This document shows, piece by piece, positions 26,702 through 38,690 of a DNA stretch of 64,000 bases (positions within the stretch are counted from its first letter, which is position 1; each line of letters opens with the position of its first letter). The translations under genes were made by a program, and so were the position numbers. The notes under the pieces were generated by a model. That model did not search any database, was not told the DNA's origin, and saw nothing but the letters and a program-made list of their open reading frames with translations. Source of the stretch: Antedon mediterranea (taxonomy: Eukaryota > Echinodermata > Crinoidea > Comatulida > Antedonidae); contig NC_092679.1 in assembly GCF_964355755.1 (NCBI RefSeq), positions 12,516,932-12,580,931 of the forward strand, read 5' to 3'.

Positions 26702-27022
26702 ATGGCCCAATCTACAGAAGATGGAATTTTCAGTCTCCTGTTCTCAAATAAAGATGTTGAAAATATCGTCGGTGCAAATCCACTAAAAGACTATTTACAT
26801 GTTCACTACCTGAAGCTGTTGAGAACAAAATAACTCATTAACAAAATTAATGCTCTGCCCGAAAACCATACTATTGTGACCCATGGATCAAATTAGGCAA
26901 TCTCCTTCAGTGCAATCCTAGTCAAGGAAGCACTTCAACAGTCGGACCCAGCATATATTTGGATGCTAGAGAAGACTGCCTCTTGGATGCGACTGGCATC
27001 AGTGGGAGGAACAAAACTGTAC
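26702..27022 (+). pseudogene. Decayed coding stretch of unknown family
   Basis: From an ATG at 26702 one frame reads about 107 codons with only two stops (TAA near codon 44 and TAG near codon 65). Amino-acid composition is protein-like throughout, with ordinary hydrophobic/charged alternation and segments such as ALQQSDPAYIWMLEKTASWM. The GC content is higher than in the surrounding AT-rich intron. I do not recognise the family. A fragment of a transposon protein or a processed gene copy is the likeliest source. The stops and the intronic position argue against a working gene. Confidence 0.4.
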
Positions 27023-27410
27023 TGTATATACACACAAAATACTGTGTTATAGCACATTTTTATTTGCAGTAAAATTCATTGACTTGATCTACAGTTTACA
27101 AAACCTTTTGATACAATTTGTACTGTGTTGTATCACTCACTCCAGGACTTTAAATAAAATTAAAATGGTAATTAAAAAACAAATTCAGGATGAATTTGAA
27201 GAATAAATTTGATTAGAATTAAACGTGATGAGTATAGGGATTTTGCAACAGCTAAATTTGAGTGAACATTGAGTATGTTCCACATGTTATTAAACAAGAC
27301 TTAGAGTGCATTGTTTTCTTATACATTCTTTGCCACTGTACATCCGTAAATTCCAACATGACTTCCACATAAAAAAATATAGTTTTATCATACGTATATA
27401 TATATATTTA

Positions 27411-27573
27411 TAAATCCAAAGGCAAATTACAGAAAAAAATGACAATGCTGTGGGTATCAGTGGCTGGATCTGAATGGAGATGGAAAATAAAAAGCGAAAA
27501 GCTAAATCAAAATGATAAAGTAAACAGCCAGAAAAGTTAGCAGAGCTTTCGGGCAACACTAGCCCTTCATCAG
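27411..27573 (-). repeat. Repeat family A, copy at 27.5 kb
   Basis: Best-preserved 5' end of the family. Read on the minus strand it gives CTGATGA (27573-27567), a GGGC...GCCC stem, GAAA (27550-27547), then GCTCTGCTA. The other end meets a (TA)n block near 27396-27410, as in the other copies. Confidence 0.7.
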
Positions 27574-28204
27574 TGCAAGTGAAGGAATTTGGATAACGTC
27601 ATATTTATATATATCCAATCTGCAGACATACTGTATATGTAATCCAGCGTCACGTCCAATAGTACTTTATAATGTGACTGCGTATAGCTATTGCAAGGCT
27701 TCGTTAACTTGAAAATATCAAAATATATTAAATATGATTTTTTAAATCACAAATTTGCAACACTAGTTTCAAATTTCGCACGAACCGGTATATCACTGTT
27801 GTCTGACCTACATCTCTTGACGTTTTCCTTACGAGATACTTCCCACTTTGTCACATGATGTATTCTTGAACTTGTTATTGGAGGCTTTAATTAAATATTT
27901 CACTGGCAAAAAATGAAAAAATGTGATTGCTATCTAAGCTAATTTATGTAATAAACTATAATGAATACTTTTTTACTAAAACCAAGATATTTCATCTGTT
28001 CTATTAATAGATCATTCTTTGTTAACCAGACAGTATATTCCTAATTTTCTACTAATATTTTAGCATTACTCTATGTGGAGACATATCCTGTACCAATATT
28101 AACTCGTTTAAATTTAATTTTAAAAAACACATTTTATCGTAATTGTTTAATTGAATTTTTTTGGATAATTATTTTTTTATATAATAGTTTTAAATTTAAA
28201 TGTA

Positions 28205-28350
28205 TATAGTAGATTCGTATTAGTTAAGTATAGTTTTATATATTTTGTCATTTTCAAGAGGGCCCCTGAATATCAGCTGGCCTGCGGGTTCAGCTGGAAG
28301 GGTTACCCTCTATAAATAAAGTTGAAATATAATAAAATAAAAAATCCTGG
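28205..28350 (+). mobile_element. LINE-like 3' end fragment
   Basis: A short GC-rich island in AT-rich DNA (28255-28315) carries a hairpin-forming GAGGG...CCCTC pair. It is followed by AATAAAGTTGAAATATAATAAAATAAA-like A/T tailing. Its layout resembles the 3' end of the LINE at 43.6-44.3 kb (GC-rich hairpin, then AATAAA-type tail). No coding sequence is left. Confidence 0.35.
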
Positions 28351-28387
28351 ATTTTTATTCGCGTGCAATGCAACTCTACAGCTCACT

Positions 28388-28432
28388 ATGTTGGTCGGTT
28401 GGTCGGTCGGTCGAGCGGTCGATTGGTCGGTA
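28388..28432. repeat. GGTC simple repeat
   Basis: Interrupted GGTCGGTTGGTCGGTCGGTC-type tract of about 45 bp, the only such motif in the window. Confidence 0.8.
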
Positions 28433-30928
28433 AATACTTACTTGAGAACGCGACTTCAGTCATGTATATGGCCTTTTTTATAAACCAACACTAGATCCCT
28501 TAACAGGTTATGGACTATTCCATGAACCACATACTCAACATGAGCAAGCCCCAACGTAACACCATCATCATGTCTTTTTTTAAACATCTTGTCCCTTTTG
28601 AATGTTCCTTTCTGTGCATTTAAATGTATGTTTGAATTTTTATCTCCAAGATTTTTCCCTAAAATAAACTTAGAATCAGGATTTTCACACACAAATATAG
28701 ACATTGATTCTTGTTTTTTTTGTACGAATAATACGATTTCAAATGTACTAAATATTTTCACATAAACTATTGATAATTTAACAAAAAAGAAAATTTATAA
28801 AGCAAAAAATTAATGATAATGATTGTTGCATCCATGGTTAATTGCCAATTACAGATGCATTATTGATATTAACAATGTAAAGAGCTAATTTAATGTTTAC
28901 GATTAATGTGAACATCACAAGGCCTTAATTATGATCAGAGATAGAAAAAAATAATATCTGAAAAGATTAGACTTTGTAAAAACTAGGTGACAGAGATGTA
29001 TGGAAAACCATTAAACAAAATATATTAAACTAATATAATAATAATCTATTATTACTTATTTTAATATTGAATATAGCTTATTATTGTCATTTTTGTTTAT
29101 TGAATTAAATTTGTTTGTAATATTAGTGAGGTTTTACTATTAGGATACAAAAGATAATACCTGTACAAATCATATTTAATGTTAGTTATATTATGATAGT
29201 TAAAATATAGTTAGCAGTTTGTTATCACTGATTTGGTAATAAGTTATGCTAATCTACATAAATAAACACTAAAAAAAGTTTTTTGATTGACTGTTTTCTA
29301 TGTATTAAATAATTATAAAAAACAATAATATTGATACTGATAATTTAGGCACCACAAATGGTTTTCGAATGAGATAAATTGACCAAGAGATAAATGATGG
29401 CCTATTTTATTTGCTCCTAATTAGTTTTAATTTTGTGAAATCATTCTAGATCTTACAATTTATATTTAATTGGAGACAAGCCCTGTCATTGTTTATCCAC
29501 CGTGACAAGTTGCTATGCTTGATGTCAAAAAAAAGATATAAAAAAAAACCCATTACCGTCGGCATAGCTTAAGAAACTTCTTACAAGATCTATGTACAAC
29601 CGAGATGATTTAAGTGTTAATTTACATCTCAGCGGCCAAATAAATTGAACTTTTATAGCCCAGTAGGGCACAACAGAGCTATATGTTATCTAACCCTGAT
29701 AATTACATATTATGTAGTCTTCTAAAACAGTTGGTAAGGTCACAACAGTAGGCCTATGTAGTATGAATGAATGTATATTGGCCAGGAGTATCTAACCATC
29801 AATCTATCTGTAGTCCAAATTATTTCAAACAGTGCTATCAAAACAAATAACTTGGTAGGGGGACATTTGACATTAAATCTATTACAATGTGTTTTTTTTA
29901 AACATTATTTACAATTAAAGAAAGAAATAATTACAGGTTTTTTATAGTATATTACAGTGTATAAAACACATTGATATTACTATGTTTCTGAATATAATAA
30001 TAATGATTTTTTTATTACTAATTTAAAATTTGTATAATTATTTATTTAATTGAATTTTGTTGATTTCTCTTGGTCTCAAATAAATTGTCTAGTAATTATT
30101 AAAATGTCGAATAATCAATTCTATCTCATTATTTGGAATTTGTTTTATACTATAATATTAAAATAAATTATATTTATAATTAGGTATAAATATAATGTAT
30201 TTAATATCAAAATCCTATCCATTATATAAATACATTACCGTATATAAATACATTTCAGAATATAAGAATATTATTACATGACTTTGTATGATGATTGTTT
30301 ATAATAATTTGTTTTAAATATTTAATTAATTGAATTAAATTTTAGTATTTTGTTAATTTCTCTATAGATCTAAAATAAAAGAGTATAGAGGAACAATAAA
30401 ATAATATTAATGAGAAAGGCATATAAACTTCGTCTAAATGGCTAAAATCAAAAGGTAGAACAAAAATGTCACTTTACATTACAATTTGTAATAAGCCCTC
30501 AAAGTTTCAATTTAACAAAATTATAGAGCATATTTAAAAGGAAAACAGTTTTATAATATTACATATGAAAAAAATTATTATTTGTTGTTTGCATGTATCT
30601 AGAAATATTGAAGTTATATAATTTCATTCGGCTTGATTGCTGGACTCTCGACTTGCAATAATAAAATCATGCAACAATAGTAAATTTAATATTTTTTCCG
30701 TGCGTGCATCTATAAATTTTGACGTTGGCTTATTTCATTTGACCTGGATTCTAGCATCCAACTAGTAATAATACAATTGATTACCAAGAAAAACATTGAT
30801 CCATCCTATCCCACAATGCCTGTGATTATCAGGCGTAAGATTAATTGAATTGAACCAACACTTAGCTGAAAATACAGTTCAAACTAAATTCATTGGAGAA
30901 TATTGAAAGGTTTGACATGCCTGCAGCA

Positions 30929-30962
30929 TCACCTTTGACCTCTAACAACCCACCTGACGTCA
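30929..30962. promoter_or_regulatory. Candidate intronic enhancer: DR1 nuclear-receptor site plus CRE
   Basis: TCACCTTTGACCT (30929-30941) is, on the minus strand, AGGTCA-A-AGGTGA, a direct repeat with 1-bp spacing as bound by RXR/HNF4/COUP-type receptors. Thirteen bases on is a full palindromic CRE, TGACGTCA (30955-30962), overlapping an E-box-like CACCTG. They lie in a relatively GC-rich, apparently non-repetitive stretch of the neurexin intron. Function is inferred from motifs only. Confidence 0.3.
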
Positions 30963-31204
30963 TACTTCTCATCAGATTAGCAATATTAAATTGATATCAT
31001 AAACAATTTGCTTCACTAATCAAGACAAAAATTTGCGTTCACATATTTCAAGGTAATGAGTGATTTACTTGTGTTTTACTCTACAGATTATTCCCACACG
31101 TCGGTATTAAACAGTTAATACTGTATCTCTTATATTAATTAAATTTCAATGCTGAATAGTGTATTGTACCACTTAATCTAATTTATTTCTCTAATTAATA
31201 TTAC

Positions 31205-31370
31205 AAAAACATGAAAAATAAAGACTAATAAAATCAGACTTTGAATAGGCCATTTGGGGTAGTTTTAACAAAGTTAATCACTTCTGAAGAAAAAAAAGCC
31301 AGAAAATATAATGTTTTCGCTTATAAAATGACAAAATAAACGGTTAAATTCAAATGTGCTATTAATGGTG
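31205..31370. repeat. Repeat family F, copy 1
   Basis: Shares an ordered series with 46405-46530: AGACTTTGAATAGGCCA, CACTTCTG..GAAAAAA, CTTATAAA, GAC(G/A)AAATAAAC(G/A)GTTAAATT. About 75% similar by eye. Nature unknown; both copies run in the same direction. Confidence 0.5.
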
Positions 31371-32164
31371 CTCTGTAAATTTAGATTAAATATGAACAAA
31401 ATAAACCAATAAACCAATAGATAAAACAGTCAAATAGGCATTAAACAAAGCAAAAATGAAAATAATCTTTATATAAACACACAGAAATCATATTGACTTT
31501 TTTGTTTTCAGATTTAAAAACCTGTTTCTTATTTGTTTAGAATTGGATCTATCATCTAATAATTTTAGTTTAGTTATTCAAAAAATGTATTATTACCTAT
31601 AATTGTATAGGCCTAACCCTTAAAATTATTTTTTAATTAAGAGATCACATTCCGACCTCAAATTTGTTGATGGGCCTTTGATTATTAAGTTAAATATTGC
31701 TATTAATGGAGTTAGAATTAGAAATTCCTTGGAATTGGTGATTGCTAAGGAAAGTAAAAGTATTTCTAGTCAATCATCTCTCTATTGATAGATTTTAGTT
31801 TTTAATTCCTGATGAAGGTAAATAGCAAATTGATAGGTATTGGATTTTGCCATAGGGTGCAAAGGTTATTAAGCATTATATGACCCTATTCAATAATTCC
31901 TTGGCATATAGTTCCCCTCAGATGCATCTGACATATTATATGATATATTGAGTAGTATAAATCTAGTGTGAAATGTCACCTTTTGTTATCTTAATGTCAT
32001 CATAACTTGCTCCTATTAATAAGCTATACTTTATTTATAGTTGTTCAATTAAGAAAAAGGAATCTCTGTTTGTAGAATATTGAGAAGTAATCTGAGAACT
32101 AGCTATATATTCTAGGAAAATACCTTTAACATACTCACTGAATATGCTGTAGCTTCATGGTTAA

Positions 32165-32789
32165 AGACACTTTCCCTACAATTTGTGACGTTTTGTAAAA
32201 ATAATACATATATATTACTTTAAAAACATTAAACCAGGTCATTCCTTGTCTTAAATGTACGTTTTATGGTAAATTAGGATAAAAAGTGAGAAACAATGCA
32301 CTATCTAAGTAGCTCGCGGCGACTGACCTCTCGTGGACGGTCTTTAGGCCTAGCCTAGCTAGGCTTAGTTTTGTAGGCCTAGCTGGTAAACATCGGTAAC
32401 GTACGAACATCGTACGCTAGCTATATACCTAGCCTGACGTTGTATAGTTGCTGCATTAATTTCTTTCTATTTTTGACAGACTCCGTTGATACAAATTGGG
32501 GAAAACCCGGTATTTTCGCTGAAAAGTTAGGAGGTTTCCATTTGTTTCGGCCTCACGATCGATTGAAAAGTGGGTGAATTACAGAAGAAAAACAGAAATA
32601 TCAATCCGCGCGCAATGCATTTTGGGATTTATAGCGGGCCGCTATAATTATTAGAATCGACTTATTTTTCACATTTTTTACCATTTAAAGACGAAAAAAG
32701 TTATCACAATAGGACCATAAAGTATTATTTTTACATTAAATATAGTTTGTGATCTTAAAATAGATCTAAAAATGGTAGGGAAGGTGTCT
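32165..32789. mobile_element. 0.6-kb TTAA-type TIR element, copy 2 (inverted relative to copy 1)
   Basis: Bounded on both sides by TTAA (32161-32164 and 32790-32793), with inverted ends AGACACTTTCCCTAC and GTAGGGAAGGTGTCT. TTAA duplications are typical of piggyBac and Kolobok families. It is the reverse complement of 16794-17407 at high identity, so both are recent by the standards of this window. Diverged fragments of the same family occur at about 505-640, 37205-37290 and 41255-41400. Confidence 0.8.
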
Positions 32790-33552
32790 TTAACATGATT
32801 GAGTCTGGAGTTTAATCCTGACCTATAGTGCCAGGGCTGAACTCACGACTGGTTCAACTCCACCCCCTAAGCCTCAAATAAGACTTCAGCACAATACATC
32901 GATAAAATAGTTTATTCATCCTATAATTGGCGAGTTTCTCACTGTTGGAGGCCCATTCCAATACTGAATCTACCCTAAAAAAAGTGATTGTCATTCTAAC
33001 ACTGTATTCCATCACATGTACTGTAATAAACATATAAATAAAACTTAAACTTAATCAATCACTTTGATCAATTTGAGAAGACTTCTAATTTTCTCTTGTC
33101 TTGATGAATAGTATGGTATTAATTCTTATGTTTTAAAGATGGGATTTTAAGAGAAGCTATAGCCTCTAACTAAACTGTTTCCTCTTTTCAATTATTTAGC
33201 AAAATGCTTGCAAAGTATTTGCCAATTGGTTTGTAAGTTAGTTTGCATGATAACATCCACAATTTCAAAGTTATCTTCCTGAATAATTCTTTTGGGAAAT
33301 AAGTATACCAACAGTGGTAGGAAAATTGGAATATTTGTTTTGAAAGTTGATTAAAATCTTGAGTTGAATTTGTTATCTTCCATAACAATTGGCTGAAATA
33401 TTAAATGACACATCCTCTGTCACTTTTTGCATTTAACCTAGTATTACAATCAGTTTGTGCTTAATTTTTTAATCAAATACACATTGATTTGTATGTTTAA
33501 AGATATGCAGTATTTTTGGTTATGGTTGTAGGATAATTTTAAGTGAAAATCT

Positions 33553-34133
33553 GGTATATAACCTGCCCTAAATTTGGCTGTTTCATTGGCATTATTGATA
33601 TACGTTAATCGAGAATATAAAGATATTCAAAACTAATCATATTATGCTGAACAATATATCTATAACTATGATGGAATTCATTGTTGGCCAGTAGATGAAT
33701 ATACAAATGAGCAGAAAGTGATTTTTAAATGAAAGTCATGTATAAAAATCTCCCCTGAAATTTGGCTGTTTCAACTTACGTATTGGCATTATTGATATAC
33801 TTTGATTGAGATATAAAGATATTCAAAACTAATCATATTATACTGAACAATATATCTTTAACTATGATAGAATTCATTGTTGCCCAGTAGATGAATATAC
33901 AACTGAGCAGAAAGTAATTTATAAATAAAAATGTATAAAAGTCGCCCTAAATTTGGCTGTTTCAACTTACATATTGTATTGGCATTATTGATATAATTTG
34001 ATTGAGATATAAAGATATTCACAACTAATAACTAATCATATTATACTGAACAATATATCTTTAACTATGATGGAATTCTATGTTGCCCTGCTGTAGATGA
34101 ATACACAATCGAGCTAATAGCAATTTAAATATG
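33553..34133. repeat. About 190-bp tandem repeat, three copies
   Basis: The phrase AATTTGGCTGTTTCA recurs at 33571, 33759 and 33950. Each copy continues with GGCATTATTGATAT, AAAGATATTCA, ACAATATATCT and AACTATGAT(G/A)GAATTC. Units differ by point changes and small indels. Confidence 0.85.
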
Positions 34134-34643
34134 TGTTGCTTATTTATGCGATCGTAATTGTAAGTTCTGTCTTTACATGCAAGAAAATATAGTGTATAAT
34201 CTTTTTCTCTTTTATCGATTTATCAGAGTTGTTGCCATCGCAAACAAACCAAATAAACAGTATTTCAAATTATCGTGTGATTGCTTACGGGACTCATACT
34301 TGCAGATTGAATTTTCGACTATGTATATTACAGATTTTATTTTATTGAATTTGCCATAACAAAAATTACAGAAAAATACAACACACTGTACAAAGGAAAT
34401 AAATTGGATTGTCCTTTAGTAGACATACCGTATTGTGAAAGATATACTCTTGCCAGTTCGAACGTGTCCACATAAAAAAAACGATTTTTTAACACGATCT
34501 TGGTCGAAAAATACCGGTTTTTTTAAATGTTTTAGTGAAGCGGTTTTTAGGTACAAAAAACAACACGATCTTTATCATTAAAAACGGTTTCAGAGGAAAC
34601 TGTTCTTTTGAAATTTTTCAGTAGAGACCCTTAATTACTGTTA

Positions 34644-35472
34644 GGCCCTGTTTCTGCTTCGAAAAATATACCGTATATATACGGTATATTTTATATACGG
34701 TATATTTTTTGGCAGCAGAAATGGGTCTCATAAAAAATATACCGTATATATATGCGGTATATATACCGCATAAATATCCCCATTGTTTGTGGATATTATA
34801 CGGTATATTCCAAAATATATACCGTATATGTGACCCGGCCCATGACACGAGGTCAAAAACTAACAGAGCGTGACGCGTTTGTTTTTCTGCTGCATTGACA
34901 CACACGTGTATAATAAGCAAGCAACAGATCAAAATATCACTGTGGACTGAAGAAATAACTATTTTTGCAATTCAATTGTGGGGAGAAGCGAAGGTTGGGG
35001 GGGAGACTACATGGCAACAGAAGAGATACCGAGATTTACAAAAGTATCTCAAACAAAATAAAAGCAGAATTTGTGGTAGACTTAATAACGCCAAAGTTAT
35101 CGGCAAACGCCGTCGTCTTCTTTGCATAAATGTAGTCAATGCCCATTCTACATTTCTAGATTGTTTGTGCGATGTAAATTCGTTGCCACTTCTGCTCATT
35201 AGATTTAAAATAGAAAGCAATGCTAAGACGTTTTTAGAAACCATCATTGTTTTGTTTTTGTCATGTAACCTCACTACACGAGACTCTAGGTCAATCCATA
35301 CTTCCGTCTCACAAAATGCATTTTGGGTATATGAAAGCCAACTTTTTTTACAGCCCACCCACGAAGTATGTGCAGCGGAAACGGTGCACGAATTTCATAT
35401 ACGGTATATATACGGTATATTTATATGGTATATTTATACGGTATATTTGGGATTGGCAGCAGAAACAGGGCC
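34644..35472. mobile_element. PIF/Harbinger-like element, copy 2
   Basis: The inverted ends GGCCCTGTTTCTGC and GCAGAAACAGGGCC are exact and flanked by TTA (34641-34643, 35473-35475). Dense TATACCGTATATATACGGTA-type palindromes fill 34665-34830 and 35398-35445. The core (34840-35390) is less AT-rich. It holds an open frame on each strand: 193 codons on + (34895-35476) and 128 on - (34972-35358, with an Arg-rich MQRRRRR stretch). I cannot match either to the Harbinger nuclease or the Myb-like protein, so I do not call them genes. Confidence 0.75.
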
Positions 35473-38217
35473 TTAGAAGCTTTTACTTTACTGTCATATT
35501 TTAGATAGGTGTATGTTATGCCTTTCCTTCAGTAGGTTTGTAAAATGAATAAAAATTTAAATGAAACCGAAATAAATATACAGTTAAATTATTATATATT
35601 TACTAATAATTAGCTGCACCTGTGGACTACAGTTGTGGACTACAGTTGTGTGTTGGTATTTAACATTGGCAACTAACAACTGGATATTGATCATTGAGCA
35701 AATAGCTTTTTGGCAGTTTTAGTATTTTCATTTTTGCATTTTTAGTAATTATTGTATTAGTGATTAATTGTTGTATAAAACAAAATACATATTAATCAAC
35801 TAAGGACTTTATTTTATTATTTATTTATTTCTCTTCTACCTCAGTGTATCAAACAAATCTATCAAGGCTTTGATATTGATTTAAATAATGTCAAAATATT
35901 TGTACAGTAATAAACATGCTGAAATAAATCAACATCTTGCACCCTAGATTAGTTTAGTTAATAGTTATAGTAGAATTTGGACAAGAAAAGAGGCAGCGAT
36001 ATCACAGAGCCAGGCAGCTGGTGCCAGGCACAGTAAAACAAAGTAAAAGTTGTGAATATTTTATTCTCCGCTAAATCCCCCACCTACTCTGTTCTGTAAA
36101 GATGTAAATAGCTAAGATAAGACCCATTTCACACAGGAAATGGTACAATTATTTCATTATTGCCTTCTTGGTGAACAGTACAGTCTGGTCTATAAGTCTA
36201 CAGTCTATAAGGTTGGCTTGTTTTTTTTTCTAGCTTTTAGCCGTTGCTATTACCACAGACAAGATTTTTTTTCAAGCCAAAATAAATTATTTTTATTATA
36301 TATAATATAGGCTCATTTCTACAGTGTCAAGTACTGTATACACAAGCAGGAAAAGGCACCCTCAATAAATACTATTTTGCACTGAAAATCGTTATATTCC
36401 CAGCATTATAGTCTGATGTGAGTTATATACCGGTAAACGGCATTAACGATACTAAAAGCTTCTATAACAGCATTTTGCCAGCATGCCTTTATGAATGGTG
36501 AACCGATATCAGCACCGCACATATAACATTAAAAACATTGTGTAAGGGAAAATGTAATGCTTTTTTGTTTATTAAAAATGGATTCAATATACTGCTGTTA
36601 ACATTCATATATACAGTCGTCCAGATTATAAGATGAACAATTTATTTAGCTTAGCAAAACATGAAAGCGAAGCTAAAAATATGTAGATCCACGCTTAAGA
36701 TAAGTATCATATAACAAAATTACTAAAGGTTTATGAAGGCTGATGAAAATCGTGTTTCAGAAATAAAAACCATCTTGTCCATATTAATAATATTCTAAAG
36801 ATGATTGAATATCATTTAATCTATCTGCATTTATTTTATACAAGTTGCAATCGGTTTTTTTTTGCTCAAATTGACATCGTTCATTGAAAACTTTGATTGG
36901 TTGATTTATTCGTATCTTGTATAGGAACTGTTGATGTAATTCAATCCATACATCAAAAGGGTTTTTCATTGCAGTTATAAGAAAAGATTGTAGTGAGTAG
37001 TTGTCTACTTAAAAACCTTCATTATTGAATGAAATTAAAATTTCACTTAACCCACAATCAGTTGAGGTCAAATATCTGTGTGGAAGGACTAGGTGTGTGT
37101 TAATCCCATTTTTTTCTTGATTTGTGTAAAGGAGACAAGGATATCACACAAACTTATGAAGTGAGGCACAGTAAAAAACGTAAAAGCTGGGAATATCCAC
37201 TCAACAATTATTTATTGTATTTATTTACATAAAATACAGTTTGTGACGTTAAATTAGATCAGAAAAAAACGTAGGAAAAGGAGACCATAATGCCTTTTCT
37301 TCAAGACTTTTATTAACTTTAAAGCAATACTATTGACTTAAGAAAGATATTCCTGAACATATTCTTTTGATTAGGGGAATGTGCTGTGTTCCACACAGAA
37401 TTGCGGCAATATCCCAGTAAGCAAACCGGTATTATTGCCGGTCTAGACCCATTCACATAGAAGGTAATAATTACAGGTTTCTGTGTGAAAGGCCACAGTG
37501 AAAGGCTGAATATTTAAAGATTAATGTATTTATAAAATAGAGGTCGCATTAAAAAAAAAAAAATGGCAGGCAGCAATGACAAAACATGCCATGTGCGCAC
37601 ATGTGTTTGCTGATGTTGTTTTGTGTGTCCGTCGTTTAGTTTTATTGGTTTTAATTTATGCTGAATAAAACCTATACTTTTGCCCAAAACCACTCTGTGC
37701 TAATAACTGCCTGATTGTGAAACAGAAACAAAAATTAGGCCTACAAATAGATGCAAATTTATGAGCTAGCATAGAACAACACTAACTACTACTACTAATC
37801 TAATAATTTAATAGGCATAAAATAAAATAATAACCTTTCTCAAGGAAATTGTCCCAAATTTAACCTTGGTTTGTTGTAATGCTTTGCTGTGTAAGCAGGC
37901 GTTATATCGTGGACCCTTCACACAGATCAGGCTTACGACCGAATTTTACTATGCCTAGAGGCGGTCTAAGGAAGGCAGCAATAAGGGGTTTTTACCCTTT
38001 CACACATAGGCCGGCGTTCACAAATTACCGCAATATTACCGTCTTACAGCTCTGTCTGAAAGGGCTAGTGAGTAACTATAACACATGTGGCGCGACTAGA
38101 ATGTTGACTGCGTGTTTGAAAACCTGTAATGTCATGCTATCTATGTTGTATTCTGTGTCCAAATACATTTCTGTATTCTCGAATTGTCCTCTCATTAAGT
38201 AGGTGTCTATTGTGTAA

Positions 38218-38350
38218 AACAAAATATGAATCTTTTATATTCGTGCAGTAGTGCAAATAATTTTATTTAAAGTGAAAGATTAAATGTTCTATTTTCATCT
38301 CATGAAATTATTTCAGCCATTGCACTCACAAACATTCATTATTTGTATAC
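38218..38350. repeat. Diverged copy of the 42.9-kb palindrome family
   Basis: Shares TATTCGTGCAGTAGTGCAAATAAT on the left and TTGCACTCACAAACATTCATTATTTGTAT on the right (both in pieces) with 42868-43031, but the centre has diverged and the arms no longer pair well. Confidence 0.5.
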
Positions 38351-38489
38351 TATTGAATTTATTCGAATGAATCTGAACAAAAATGTGAACATTGTAAGGA
38401 TGTAAAACATCATATTTCAGCACCTTTTATCTTTTACTATTTTAGTAAATAGACTTTATTTGAACTTTACACTTTTTTTCTTAATGAAG

Positions 38490-38525
38490 ACCACACTGCA
38501 AGAATGGTTTCATCGGAAGGCACAG
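38490..38525 (+). CDS. Candidate 36-nt neurexin microexon (SS1 linker region)
   Basis: Flanked upstream by a T-rich tract ending in AG (38488-38489) and downstream by GTAGAT (from 38526). The 36 nt keep phase 1 on both sides and, joined to the EGF1 exon, read D-HTARMVSSEGT with no stop. Its position between EGF1 and LNS2 matches the place where neurexins have short, alternatively used linker exons (splice site 1). The acceptor is not perfect, because the tract is interrupted by TTAATGA. A nearer AG at 38502 would give a 23-nt, out-of-frame exon. Predicted only; transcript data would decide. Confidence 0.4.
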
Positions 38526-38624
38526 GTAGATATTGTGTCTGTGTTTTTTGTGTTCACATTGTCAGCAGATTATTATAGTATTTTGCACACCATATTTCAA
38601 GTTATAGTTTGCACAAGAATTCAC

Positions 38625-38690
38625 ATACAGTAGAACCCCTATTAAGGGGATACCTTTGAGTGTCCACTAAATTCTAGACTGGGGGAATGG
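38625..38690. repeat. Repeat family E fragment
   Basis: CAGTAGAACCCCTATTAAGG followed by a TGTCCACTAAAT block. Related sequences are at 53333-53475 (CAGTAGAACCCCTTTTAATG, then GTCCCCTTATTAG) and 57535-57605 (GGTCCCTAAATAGTGG). MITE-like, without preserved ends. Confidence 0.45.

Noticed and set aside
28456-28761. 101-codon minus-strand ORF
   Set aside because: No recognisable motif, Lys/Phe-rich as expected from AT-rich DNA, and no splice or promoter context.
34895-35476. 193-codon + ORF and 128-codon - ORF inside the Harbinger-like element
   Set aside because: Neither shows a DDE nuclease or Myb motif I can recognise, and the + frame ends in the palindromic repeat. At best they are relics, so they are described under the element.
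38503-38525. Alternative 23-nt exon using the AG at 38501-38502
   Set aside because: It would shift the neurexin frame. The 36-nt version from 38490 keeps it.
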